DNA of 39,415 bases, taken from NCBI RefSeq assembly GCF_001897685.1, contig NZ_MKUG01000203.1, positions 5,317-44,731 of the forward strand. The letters run 5' to 3'. A program made the position numbers and the translations under genes. This stretch comes from Thiobacillus sp. 65-1402 (GTDB lineage: Bacteria; Pseudomonadota; Gammaproteobacteria; Burkholderiales; Thiobacillaceae). The notes beneath the pieces were generated by a model. The model had not been told where the DNA came from. It did not search any database and saw only the letters and a program-made list of their open reading frames with translations. Positions 7,775-17,330 of the stretch are shown one piece after another (the stretch's first letter is position 1; each line of letters starts with the position of its first letter).

Positions 7775-9841
7775 ATGAATCTTCCCAGTCCCGACACCCT
7801 CATCAACCGCGAACTCGGTATTCTCGAGTTTCAGCGCCGCGTGCTGGCCCAGGCCGACGACCCCGGCATGCCCCTGCTGGAGCGGCTGAAGTTTCTCTGC
7901 ATCTTTTCCAGCAACATGGACGAATTCTTCGAGGTTCGGGTGGCCGGACTCAAGGAGCAGATTCGCGCCGACTCGACCCAGCGCTCGCCCGACGGCATGA
8001 CGCCGCGGCAGCAGTACCGCGCGGTGTCGAACATGGCCCACGACCTGGTGGCCAAGCAATACGCGCTGTTCAACAACGAGCTGATTCCCGAGCTGGCCGC
8101 GCACGGCATCCACTTCTTCCGCCGCACGCAGTGGACCGAAGACCAGGCGGCGTGGATCCGCGATTACTTCTTTCGCGAACTGATGCCGGTGCTGACGCCG
8201 GTGGGGCTCGATCCCTCGCATCCCTTCCCGCGCGTGCTGAACAAGAGCCTCAACTTCGCGGTGGAGCTGTCGGGGCGCGACGCCTTCGGCCGCAACTCCG
8301 GCGCCGCCGTGGTGCAGGCGCCGCGCGCGCTGCCGCGCGTCATCCGCCTGCCGGAAGAAATCGCCGGCTGCGAATACGGCTTCGTGTTCCTGTCGTCGGT
8401 TCTGCATACCCATGTCGGCGAGTTGTTCGCCGGGATGACGGTGGAAGGCTGCTACCAGTTCCGCGTCACCCGCAATTCCGATCTCTTCGTCGACGACGAG
8501 GAAACCAAGAACCTGCGCCAGGCCTTGCAGGGCGAACTGCCGCAGCGCAATTACGGCGCGGCGGTGCGGCTCGAAGTCGCCGACAACTGTTCGCCTTCGA
8601 TGGCGGCCTTCCTGCTGGAGCAGTTCGAGCTCGGCGCCGACGATCTCTACCAGGCAAACGGCCCGGTGAATCTGGTGCGACTGATGCAGGTGCCCGACTG
8701 GGTCGACCGCCCCGAGCTGAAGTTCGCTCCCTTCGCCCCCGCCCTGCCCGCCCGGCTGGCCAAGCAGGACGACATCTTTGCGCACATCCGCAAGCACGAC
8801 ATCCTGCTGCACCACCCGTTCGAATCCTTCCAGCCGGTGATCGACTTCATCGAGCAGGCCGCGGCCGACCCCCACGTCGTCGCCATCCGCCAGACGGTCT
8901 ACCGCACCGGCACCGACTCCAAGCTGATGATGGCGCTGATCCGCGCCGCGCAGTCGGGCAAGGAGGTCACCGCGGTGGTCGAGCTGATGGCGCGCTTCGA
9001 CGAGGAAGCCAACATCAACTGGGCCGCCAAGCTGGAGGAAGTCGGCGCCCATGTCATCTACGGCGTGGTCGGCCACAAGACCCATGCCAAGCTGGCGCTG
9101 GTGATCCGCCGCGAGGAAGGCGAACTGCGCCGCTACGCGCACCTCGGCACCGGCAACTACCACGCCCGCACCGCGCGCCTGTACACCGACTTCGGCCTGC
9201 TCACCGCCGACGAAACCATGACCGCCGACGTCGCCAGCCTGTTCACCCAGATCACCGGGCTGGGCAAGGCCGGCAAGCTGAAGCGCCTGTGGCAGGCACC
9301 GTTCACCCTGCACAGCGAGGTCGTCGCCGCGATCAACCGCGAGGCCGAACTGGCCGCCGCCGGCAAGCCCGCCGCCATCGTCGCCAAGATGAACGCGCTG
9401 CTGGAGCCGCAGGTCATCGCCGCCCTCTACGCCGCCTCGCAGGCTGGAGTGAAGATCGATCTCGTCATCCGCGGCGTGTGCGCGCTGAAACCGGGCATCG
9501 CCGGCCTGTCGGAGAACATCCGCGTGCGCTCCATCGTCGGGCGCTTCCTCGAACACACGCGCATCTTCTATTTCAGGAACGGCGGCGACGAGCAGGTGTA
9601 TCTGTCCTCCGCCGACTGGATGGACCGCAACTTTTTCCGCCGCATCGAAACCGGCTTCCCGATACTCAACCCCAAGCTGAAAAAGCGCGTCATCGCCGAG
9701 GGCCTCAAGCCTTATCTGCGCGACAACGTGCAGGCCTGGGAGATGCTGCCCGACGGCAGCTACCGCCGCCGCAGCCCGCGCCGCGCCGCGCCCTACAGCG
9801 CGCAGGCCGAACTGCTGGCGCTGCTGTCCAGGCAGAAATAG
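7775..9841 (+). CDS. ppk: Polyphosphate kinase 1
   Basis: 688 residues, normal length for PPK1, which makes polyphosphate from ATP. The N-terminal part carries FNRE-like NRELGILEFQRRVL and FSSNMDEFFEVRV. The catalytic part has two histidines 19 residues apart, His437 (KTHAK) and His456 (AHLGTGNYH), matching the spacing of E. coli His435 and His454, the first being the phosphorylated one. The STADWM-like SSADWMDRNFFRRIE block near the C-terminus is present. No Shine-Dalgarno sequence precedes ATG 7775, although the N-terminus aligns well with the family there; a GATACT hexamer ends only 5 bases upstream, so the message may be leaderless. It diverges from the CYTH-CHAD gene and is followed by a strong hairpin. 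Confidence 0.96.
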   Translation: MNLPSPDTLINRELGILEFQRRVLAQADDPGMPLLERLKFLCIFSSNMDEFFEVRVAGLKEQIRADSTQRSPDGMTPRQQYRAVSNMAHDLVAKQYALFNNELIPELAAHGIHFFRRTQWTEDQAAWIRDYFFRELMPVLTPVGLDPSHPFPRVLNKSLNFAVELSGRDAFGRNSGAAVVQAPRALPRVIRLPEEIAGCEYGFVFLSSVLHTHVGELFAGMTVEGCYQFRVTRNSDLFVDDEETKNLRQALQGELPQRNYGAAVRLEVADNCSPSMAAFLLEQFELGADDLYQANGPVNLVRLMQVPDWVDRPELKFAPFAPALPARLAKQDDIFAHIRKHDILLHHPFESFQPVIDFIEQAAADPHVVAIRQTVYRTGTDSKLMMALIRAAQSGKEVTAVVELMARFDEEANINWAAKLEEVGAHVIYGVVGHKTHAKLALVIRREEGELRRYAHLGTGNYHARTARLYTDFGLLTADETMTADVASLFTQITGLGKAGKLKRLWQAPFTLHSEVVAAINREAELAAAGKPAAIVAKMNALLEPQVIAALYAASQAGVKIDLVIRGVCALKPGIAGLSENIRVRSIVGRFLEHTRIFYFRNGGDEQVYLSSADWMDRNFFRRIETGFPILNPKLKKRVIAEGLKPYLRDNVQAWEMLPDGSYRRRSPRRAAPYSAQAELLALLSRQK

Positions 9842-9845
9842 CCGC

Positions 9846-9893
9846 GGCGGCGGCATCCCGCTGCGCCGGGGCTTGAAACCCCCTGCCGCCGCC
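9846..9893 (+). terminator. GC-rich hairpin after ppk
   Basis: GGCGGCGGC (9846-9854) pairs with GCCGCCGCC (9885-9893), and inside this a GGGG/CCCC stem (9868-9871 with 9879-9882) closes a 7-base loop. The structure starts 5 bases after the ppk stop. There is only a short T run after it (9898-9900), so it may be a weak or factor-assisted terminator. The htpG promoter elements lie in the same bases. Confidence 0.5.
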
Positions 9894-9900
9894 CCCATTT
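9872..9900 (+). promoter_or_regulatory. Sigma-32 (heat-shock) promoter of htpG
   Basis: CTTGAAA (9872-9878), a 14-base spacer and CCCCATTT (9893-9900) match the heat-shock sigma factor consensus CTTGAAA / CCCCATnT almost perfectly, 40 bases before the htpG start. htpG is a standard sigma-32 target. Transcription should begin around 9905-9908. Confidence 0.85.
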
Positions 9901-9939
9901 CCCGTTGCACCTTGTTTGTAGTCAACGGGAGATAAAGGC

Positions 9940-11835
<1,896 letters not shown>

Positions 11836-11851
11836 GAAGTAGAAAAGGCCG

Positions 11852-11878
11852 TTCGTGTTGAGTTTGTCGAAACACGAA
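11852..11878. repeat. Short palindromic element of a dispersed type
   Basis: TTCGTGTT (11852-11859) and AACACGAA (11871-11878) form a perfect 8-base inverted repeat around an 11-base loop containing TTGTCGA. Read on the minus strand it resembles the TTCGACAAGCTCAG-type intergenic repeats common in proteobacterial genomes. It lies between htpG and its terminator. Membership of that family is from memory. Confidence 0.45.
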
Positions 11879-11896
11879 TGACCGCAGATGTTAATC

Positions 11897-11928
11897 AAGC
11901 GCGACTGAGCAATCAGTCGCGCTTTTTT
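11897..11928 (+). terminator. Rho-independent terminator of htpG
   Basis: A perfect 10-base stem (11899-11908 with 11913-11922) with a GCAA loop is followed by six T residues (11923-11928). It lies about 60 bases after the htpG stop and separates it from the toxin-antitoxin pair. Confidence 0.9.
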
Positions 11929-11960
11929 ATGCTCGCCCTGAAAAATCGGGTTGCAAAATG

Positions 11961-11976
11961 GTATCCGGTTGGATAC
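11961..11976. promoter_or_regulatory. Palindromic operator candidate of the toxin-antitoxin pair
   Basis: GTATCC and GGATAC form a perfect 6-base inverted repeat with a 4-base spacer. It sits inside a plausible core promoter: TTGCAA at 11951-11956, 17 bases, then TACATT at 11974-11979. This is where an autoregulating HTH antitoxin would be expected to bind. Confidence 0.5.
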
Positions 11977-11984
11977 ATTGAGGC

Positions 11985-12284
11985 ATGTACACCTTTCTGC
12001 GCTCGGAAGAATTCGATGCCTGGCTTTCGGCCCTGAAGGACAAAGTCGGGCTCGCCCGGATCATTCATCGCATCCGCTCCGCCGAGCATGGCAACTTCGG
12101 CGACTGCGAACCGGTGGGCGAAGGCGTCACCGAAATGCGCATCCACGTCGGGCCCGGCTACCGGGTCTACTACACCCGGCGTGGCGAGGTGGTCTATCTG
12201 GTCCTACTGGGCGGCGACAAGTCCTCGCAGAAACGCGACATCAAACGCGCCATTGAAATGGCGCGAACGCTGGATAAGGAGTAA
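11985..12284 (+). CDS. RelE/ParE-superfamily (HigB-like) toxin
   Basis: 99 residues. The sequence has the layout of the addiction-module killer proteins (TIGR02683-type): FDAWLSALKDKVGLARIIHRIRSAE, then GNFGDCEPVGEGVTEMRIHVGPGYRVYY and a C-terminal LLGGDKSSQKRDIKRAIEMA. These fold like RelE and usually cleave mRNA. It precedes its antitoxin by 3 bases; toxin-first order is typical of this group. There is no well-spaced ribosome-binding site, and a TACATT hexamer ends 5 bases before the ATG, so the message may be leaderless and the toxin poorly translated (inference). Confidence 0.9.
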   Translation: MYTFLRSEEFDAWLSALKDKVGLARIIHRIRSAEHGNFGDCEPVGEGVTEMRIHVGPGYRVYYTRRGEVVYLVLLGGDKSSQKRDIKRAIEMARTLDKE

Positions 12285-12287
12285 ACC

Positions 12288-12575
12288 ATGAGCAAATTTT
12301 CCCCCTTCGATGCCGCCGACTACCTCGACGACGAGGAAACCATCGCGGAATACCTCACCGCCGCACTGGAAGACCCCAACCCGGACGTCTTTCTGACCGC
12401 TGTGCGCGACGTGGCCCGCGCCCGCGGCATGACCCAGCTCGCCAAGGATGCCGGGCTCGGGCGCGAAAGCCTATACAAGGCCCTGACACCCGGTGCCAAG
12501 CCGCGCTACGACACCATGCTCAAGCTGCTGCACGCGCTGGGTGTGAAGCTTTCGGCTACGCCGGTTCACCAATGA
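12288..12575 (+). CDS. HTH antitoxin of the addiction module (HigA-like)
   Basis: 95 residues of the addiction-module antidote type (TIGR02684-like). The C-terminal half is a Cro/C1 helix-turn-helix: MTQLAKDAGLGRESLYKAL with the following TMLKLLHALGVKL helix. The N-terminal part is acidic (DAADYLDDEETIAEYL), as expected for the segment that wraps the toxin. A TAAGGAG sequence at the end of the toxin gene is well placed as ribosome-binding site, in contrast to the toxin's poor one, which would favour antitoxin production. Confidence 0.9.
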   Translation: MSKFSPFDAADYLDDEETIAEYLTAALEDPNPDVFLTAVRDVARARGMTQLAKDAGLGRESLYKALTPGAKPRYDTMLKLLHALGVKLSATPVHQ

Positions 12576-12590
12576 TGAGTGATGAGGAAT

Positions 12591-12605
12591 ATGGTGTCTG
12601 ACCCC
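12591..12605 (-). repeat. GGGTCAGA-type motif, left copy
   Basis: On the minus strand this reads GGGGTCAGACACCAT. A similar motif in opposite orientation lies at 14585-14599, so the two face each other across the orphan gene and the methyltransferase gene. Motifs of this type occur near REP-associated transposase genes and as dispersed elements; that link is from memory. Confidence 0.35.
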
Positions 12606-12655
12606 ATTTGCTAACTGCCTCCTCTTTTCGGGCAAACGTTACATCCAAAACTAAA

Positions 12656-13651
12656 ATGCCAGTACCTAGCCAAAGCAAGCCGGAGTACCGCATCAATCTT
12701 TCAAGCGGATCGCCTAACCCGCTCGAAGCCTACGAAATGCTGCGCTCCTTTTTACCTAACGCAGGCCACCACTTAACCCAGAATCTTCGACCAGCTCTGG
12801 GTATCTATAACACTTCCATATCAAGAGTCTGCGAAAAGACCATCAAATGTTGCGAGCACTTGGAGCGCTACTTCAAGACATCTGACCGCGTGGCTGTATT
12901 GAGGAGCAACACAACCATTCACAAATTAATAATTGATTACCTTGAACTCACCCTGTACGCCGCAGCAGAACATGTGGACGATCTCAGATTGATCGCGAAG
13001 GGGTTTTTCCAGAATCAAGCGGAAAGCCAAAAATCCAAATCATTTCGCGCCTTTGATGAGTCAATCAAGACTCACAAGAGTCTAATTGCGGCAAGTGCCA
13101 ACGCGATCAAGCATGCCCAAGCCAGAATTCGTCTGTACTCATTGGAGTTTCGTCACGATGGAACACCCACATGCATGCACGGCTACTTTATTGAGGGTGT
13201 CAGCAATGGCGTGGTTGGGCCGAACCAAATATTTCACGATGAGAACAAGCAGGTATTCTCCATAACATCCCTTATTTGGGAGGTTATAACGTTCTTACTC
13301 CACACATCACGGTCACTCAATGAGTTTCTAAAAACTGTCGAAGCAGCCAAAGAATGCCAACCGCCCGAGCAGGTCGACACATTCAAAAAGCTCGTCATTG
13401 CTGCAGCGAGACTCCCCTTGTACTCATTTGATGACAATCACCCCTTTGCGCGAACGAGAGTCATCATTGACGGAGATGCGGCATCGCTTGAACCTCTCAA
13501 ATCCCGAATATACGGATCAATAACAAGCAAATGGTCAAAATCGGATAGGGGTGAGTTTGGTGATTTTTTTGGCGGCTACGAAGGCGACGGCGTGACCCGA
13601 ACATTCAAAATAGTTCAACCGGCAGCACTCCATGTTCAACATTGGGACTAA
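12656..13651 (+). CDS. Orphan protein of unknown function, AT-rich gene
   Basis: 331 residues from ATG 12656; a TTG at 12608 would give 347. Neither start has a ribosome-binding site. The gene is clearly richer in A+T than everything around it and uses codons avoided elsewhere in the window (AAA, ATA, TTA), a sign of recent acquisition. I recognise no domain. The first 200 residues look helical, with a cysteine-containing stretch (RVCEKTIKCCEH) and NAIKHAQARIRLYSLEF; an SNAIKH-type helix faintly recalls HEPN proteins but this is too weak to assign. The C-terminus contains EFGDFFGGYEGDG. No signal peptide or membrane segment is evident. It lies between a toxin-antitoxin pair and a methyltransferase gene. 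Confidence 0.7.
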   Translation: MPVPSQSKPEYRINLSSGSPNPLEAYEMLRSFLPNAGHHLTQNLRPALGIYNTSISRVCEKTIKCCEHLERYFKTSDRVAVLRSNTTIHKLIIDYLELTLYAAAEHVDDLRLIAKGFFQNQAESQKSKSFRAFDESIKTHKSLIAASANAIKHAQARIRLYSLEFRHDGTPTCMHGYFIEGVSNGVVGPNQIFHDENKQVFSITSLIWEVITFLLHTSRSLNEFLKTVEAAKECQPPEQVDTFKKLVIAAARLPLYSFDDNHPFARTRVIIDGDAASLEPLKSRIYGSITSKWSKSDRGEFGDFFGGYEGDGVTRTFKIVQPAALHVQHWD

Positions 13652-13692
13652 GAAAATCCGTCCAGCTGCTGCCGCCAAGGAGGCTATCCACC

Positions 13693-14439
13693 ATGGACAT
13701 CCCTCGAATATTCAATATCACCGAAAGCGCTCACCGCATCCACAATCCGTTCACCCCCAAAAAGCTCGCCACGCTCGGCGCGGCGCTGCGTCTGGAAACG
13801 GGGACCCGGGTGCTCGACCTCGGCAGCGGTTCGGGGGAGATGCTTTGCACCTGGGCACGCGATCATGGGATCGTCGGCACCGGCGTCGACCTGAGCCAGC
13901 TGTTCACCGAGCAGGCGAAACATCGTGCCGAAGCGCTCGGCGTTGCCGGCCAGGTAAAGTTCATCCATGGCGATGCCGCCGGCTACGTCTCGAACGAGAA
14001 GGTCGATGTGGCAGCCTGTGTGGGTGCCAGTTGGATAGGCGGCGGCGTCGCCGGCACGATCGCGCTGTTGGCGCAAAGCCTCGGCCCGGCAGGAATCATC
14101 CTCATCGGCGAGCCCTTCTGGCGGCAGTTGCCGCCGACGGAAGAGGTTGCCAAGGGGTGTCATGCCAACGCGATCTCCGGCTTTCTACTGCTTCCTAAAT
14201 TTCTCGCGTCTTTCCGCACGCTTGGCTACGACGTCGTTGAAATGGTTCTGGCTGACCAGGACAGCTGGGACAGATACGAGGCGGCCAAGTGGCTCACGAT
14301 GCGCCGATGGCTCGAAGCCAATCCCGAGGACGAACTCGCCGAAGAGGTTCGCGCGCAACTGAGCTCGGAACCCGAACGCTACGCGACTTACACCCGCGAA
14401 TACCTGGGCTGGGGCGTGTTCGCGCTGATGGCGCGGTGA
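13693..14439 (+). CDS. Class I SAM-dependent methyltransferase
   Basis: 248 residues. Motif I is LDLGSGSGE (41-49), followed by the acidic end of strand 2 (GVDLS) and a HGDAAGY stretch at the next ligand loop. The substrate is not evident. The start is clear: AAGGAGG (13677-13683) lies 9 bases before ATG 13693, whereas the longer frame from 13642 overlaps the preceding gene and has no such site. Its base composition is the GC-rich type of the chromosome, unlike the gene before it. Relatives are stand-alone methyltransferases of unknown substrate; the C-terminal EYLGWGVFALMAR is a strand-pair typical of them. Confidence 0.88.
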   Translation: MDIPRIFNITESAHRIHNPFTPKKLATLGAALRLETGTRVLDLGSGSGEMLCTWARDHGIVGTGVDLSQLFTEQAKHRAEALGVAGQVKFIHGDAAGYVSNEKVDVAACVGASWIGGGVAGTIALLAQSLGPAGIILIGEPFWRQLPPTEEVAKGCHANAISGFLLLPKFLASFRTLGYDVVEMVLADQDSWDRYEAAKWLTMRRWLEANPEDELAEEVRAQLSSEPERYATYTREYLGWGVFALMAR

Positions 14440-14584
14440 CGAGGGATGGCTCGGCGACGCCCTGGGATGGAAAGTTGATTATGCTTAGGAGGCCGATGCG
14501 CAACGAGGCCAGATACCGTCTTGAATCGCAACCCCGTTCATAGCGAAATTTGCATCAAACGGCTTTCCTGATTTCACTAACAAT

Positions 14585-14599
14585 AGGGTCAGATTCCAT
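14585..14599 (+). repeat. GGGTCAGA-type motif, right copy
   Basis: AGGGTCAGATTCCAT matches the inverted copy at 12591-12605 at 12 of 15 positions. It lies in the 245-base gap between the methyltransferase gene and the end of the large secreted protein. I see no gene in that gap. Confidence 0.35.
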
Positions 14600-14684
14600 T
14601 TTCCCAGGCTCTCGTAGCGAATCCCCCAGTTGGCCCTTGCCACAGATGCGCTCTGCCCAGCGACCGCGGCAATGGCCGCAGCCC

Positions 14685-17099
14685 TCACCGCCTGCCTTTG
14701 CAGTAGACAAAGACCTGGGTCGGATTGCAGTAGAAAGTGCCGCGTCCCGGAACATGGTTGACGCCCAGGCTCTCCGGAACATCGCGGTTGGGGGCGTCGC
14801 GGTCGGTGGGATGGATGCCGAAGCCGCAGCCGTAAGCGCGGTAGCCCGCCACCATGCCGAGGTCGCGGACGTTGTTGCCCCCGCAGGCCTGACGCACGGC
14901 CACGTTGCCGGACTGGGTGTCGAGCACACCGCTCATGTTTTGCAGCGGCCCTCTGCACAGCCATGCCTTGCCGCCGTTCTGGGGCGGGGCGCATAGGGTG
15001 ATGCCCTCCCGGTAGGCAACCGGCCGGTTGCGCGCTTCTTCCTCCTGCCGCTTCAGCGCCTCTTCCAGCTGCTTGCTGCGCGCGAGCGCTGCCTCGTCCG
15101 CGCGCTGCCGCTGGGCGATTTCTTCCCGCCGGCGGCGCTCGGCGTCGGCTTCCTGCTGCCGTTTGCGCTCGGCCTCGGCGGCTTCGCGGCGACGGGCTTC
15201 TTCCGCACGCCGCTGTTGCTGCTGCTGTGCCAGCTGCTGGGCCTCGACATTGCGCTGCGTCGCTTGCTGCGGTTGCGGTGTCTGCTGCTGGGCGCGCTGC
15301 TGCCGCTCGAAATCCTGTTGCGCCTGCAATTGGCGCACCCGCTCCATGTCGGCGGCACGCCGGCGCTCCTCTGCGGCGGCCCGCTGACGGTCCTCTGCTG
15401 CGGCTTGCTGACGCAAGGCTTCGGCAGCGCGCTCGCGCTCCCGCTGCCAGCGTTGGCGATCGGCCTCGGCTTGCTGCTTCAGGGTTTCGTTGGTGGCGAC
15501 CAGCGCCGAGTTCACCGCCGTCAACGCAGTGTTGAAGGCCTCGCGCCGTTCCCGCTTTCTCTGCTGTTCCTCGCGCTCGCGTTGCGCTTTGGCTTCCTTT
15601 GCCGCGGCGATCAGGCGCGGGGTTTCGTCGTTGCTCACCATGACCATGCTGCCCGTGTAAGCACCGTCCGAGTACTCGAAGCCGCCGTCGGCCGTCCTGG
15701 CAAAGGACATGCGCCATCCAAATAGGCCTTTGGTTTCCAGCGTGATCGAGCGATCGCCGTCAAGGGTGACGTCGGCTTTCCATGAGCCCCACAGGCTGGG
15801 TTCTGCGTACAGCTTCCCTGTCTCGGGGGATCGTGCGACGTGATGTGTTTCCACGTGGTCAGCGGCAAGACTGTGCGTACGCACGTACATCGCATCTCCC
15901 GGCACGATCCAGTCGAAGCTCATGAGGCGCTTGTATTTGTCGTCGACCAGCCGCCAGTGCTTACCTGCAAGATCCGCGTAGGCGCCCCAGGTTTCGCCTG
16001 GTCGCCGTCCATCGCCACGCGGCGCGTCATCGCTCCCGGCGAGATACAGTGTCGTCCTCATGGCATTCCCCGGGGGGACGAAAAAATGCTCCAGGCGTGA
16101 TGGGCTCGACAGAGACATGGTAAGCAGCCGCTGGTCCAGGATGAGCCCCGGCTTTAACAACTGGATTGAGCCATCCGCCCTGATTTTTCCCGTGAGCGTC
16201 CGCGTCCCCTCCACCTCTCTATCCAGGCTGAGGACGAGGCTGCCGGGTTTCTCTCCCCGCCGGATCGTCGCAACAAGCTGCTGCTGGCCTGCATATCCCC
16301 CTCGCTCCGCACCGTAGGTCCACGTCTCGACCAGTTCTTCACCCGGCTTGCTCCAGCGGATCGACACGTTGCTGGCGCCCCGCCAGTCCTTGCCCACGAT
16401 GCTCGCGTAGACGCCCCAGTCCGCCGCCAGGGACGAAACCGGCTCGGCCGCGGCGACGGCGGGAGCAGTCCCGGGCGCCTGGCTTGCCTCTTCGGCTTTT
16501 TTCGCAGGGCTTGCGCTGATAGCTGCCGGCACCGATGGCGCATCGGTCGCGCCCCGGGAAGGTGCCTGCGCCGCAGCGGAGCCGGCGCCGGACTGGCCCT
16601 GGAAGCGCCAGACATCCTTGATGCCGGCCACTTCCGAGCCGTTCAGGCTGACGTAGTGCTGCTCCCACACGCCATCGCGCGGCGCCACTACGTGCATGGG
16701 CCATTTGAAGAAGCCGTTGCAGACGAACAGCACGCTGCCGTCAGGCCGCACCGTGCCGGTGCGGCTGGCGCAGACGCCGTTGGTCGCGGCAAGGCGCAAC
16801 TCGCCGGGCTGATCGCCGCGGGTGATGACGTGCGTCATCGGCCGGGACTGGTTGTCGGTCGACTCCCAGCGCTCGATCAGCTCGACTCCGACTTCGCGCC
16901 ACTTGACCGTGATCCGCCAGTTGGCCCCGAAGTTGTCGCCCTGGCGGTTGCCGCCGCGCCAGCTCGTTCCCGCCAGGCTGGCGTAGACGCCCCATTCCTG
17001 CGGGCTTGCGAGCGGCGCCTCGGCGTATGCCGGAGCTGCGAGGGCGAGCCATCCGAAAGTCAGCAGGGAGAGGTATCGGATCGCCTGATTCTTCTTCAT
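14685..17099 (-). CDS. Secreted protein with three tandem repeats, coiled coil and six-cysteine tail; unknown function
   Basis: 804 residues. A signal peptide (1-27, ending AYAEA) starts at ATG 17099; a longer frame from 17171 would bury it. Three repeats of about 125 residues follow, each opening with W-G-x-Y-A-x-(L/I)-x-G-x-x-W (36-47, 228-239, 371-382). The first two are separated by a low-complexity Ala/Ser/Pro linker (170-222). Residues about 495-693 form a charged coiled coil rich in Gln, Arg, Glu and Ala. The tail (about 698-804) holds six cysteines (703, 715, 739, 758, 791, 800), suggesting disulfides in the periplasm or outside the cell. I recognise no family. A perfect palindrome CGAATATTCG (17105-17114) lies just before the start. 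It appears monocistronic. Confidence 0.85.
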   Translation of the reverse strand: MKKNQAIRYLSLLTFGWLALAAPAYAEAPLASPQEWGVYASLAGTSWRGGNRQGDNFGANWRITVKWREVGVELIERWESTDNQSRPMTHVITRGDQPGELRLAATNGVCASRTGTVRPDGSVLFVCNGFFKWPMHVVAPRDGVWEQHYVSLNGSEVAGIKDVWRFQGQSGAGSAAAQAPSRGATDAPSVPAAISASPAKKAEEASQAPGTAPAVAAAEPVSSLAADWGVYASIVGKDWRGASNVSIRWSKPGEELVETWTYGAERGGYAGQQQLVATIRRGEKPGSLVLSLDREVEGTRTLTGKIRADGSIQLLKPGLILDQRLLTMSLSSPSRLEHFFVPPGNAMRTTLYLAGSDDAPRGDGRRPGETWGAYADLAGKHWRLVDDKYKRLMSFDWIVPGDAMYVRTHSLAADHVETHHVARSPETGKLYAEPSLWGSWKADVTLDGDRSITLETKGLFGWRMSFARTADGGFEYSDGAYTGSMVMVSNDETPRLIAAAKEAKAQREREEQQRKRERREAFNTALTAVNSALVATNETLKQQAEADRQRWQRERERAAEALRQQAAAEDRQRAAAEERRRAADMERVRQLQAQQDFERQQRAQQQTPQPQQATQRNVEAQQLAQQQQQRRAEEARRREAAEAERKRQQEADAERRRREEIAQRQRADEAALARSKQLEEALKRQEEEARNRPVAYREGITLCAPPQNGGKAWLCRGPLQNMSGVLDTQSGNVAVRQACGGNNVRDLGMVAGYRAYGCGFGIHPTDRDAPNRDVPESLGVNHVPGRGTFYCNPTQVFVYCKGRR

Positions 17100-17330
17100 G
17101 GATACGAATATTCGTTGTTCATTGTGCCAGCGCGAGTATAGGGCGGAACCGCGCAGCCGCGGCCGGGGCATGATGCAGGCGGATCTCGCCAGGAGCCGGT
17201 TCCCCTGCCCCTTCGCATGAGACGCCGGGAAGCCGCAGGTTTCCGCGCCATGCGTTCACGGCCTTCCTTTTAGCCGGCACCTCGGGCTTCCACCCAAAAA
17301 CCACCGGGCGCCGCGGTAAACTGCAGCCGC

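Noticed and set aside
7724-9925. A 733-residue open frame antisense to ppk
   Set aside because: It covers ppk exactly and shows no domain; a GC-driven shadow. The same holds for the long antisense frames at 9922-11673 (htpG) and 32966-35662 (PAS/GGDEF/EAL gene).
9901-9929. Inverted repeat CCCGTTG/CAACGGG covering part of the htpG ribosome-binding site, a possible RNA thermometer
   Set aside because: The predicted transcription start from the sigma-32 promoter (about 9905-9908) would leave most of the 5' arm out of the message, so the hairpin could not form in that transcript.
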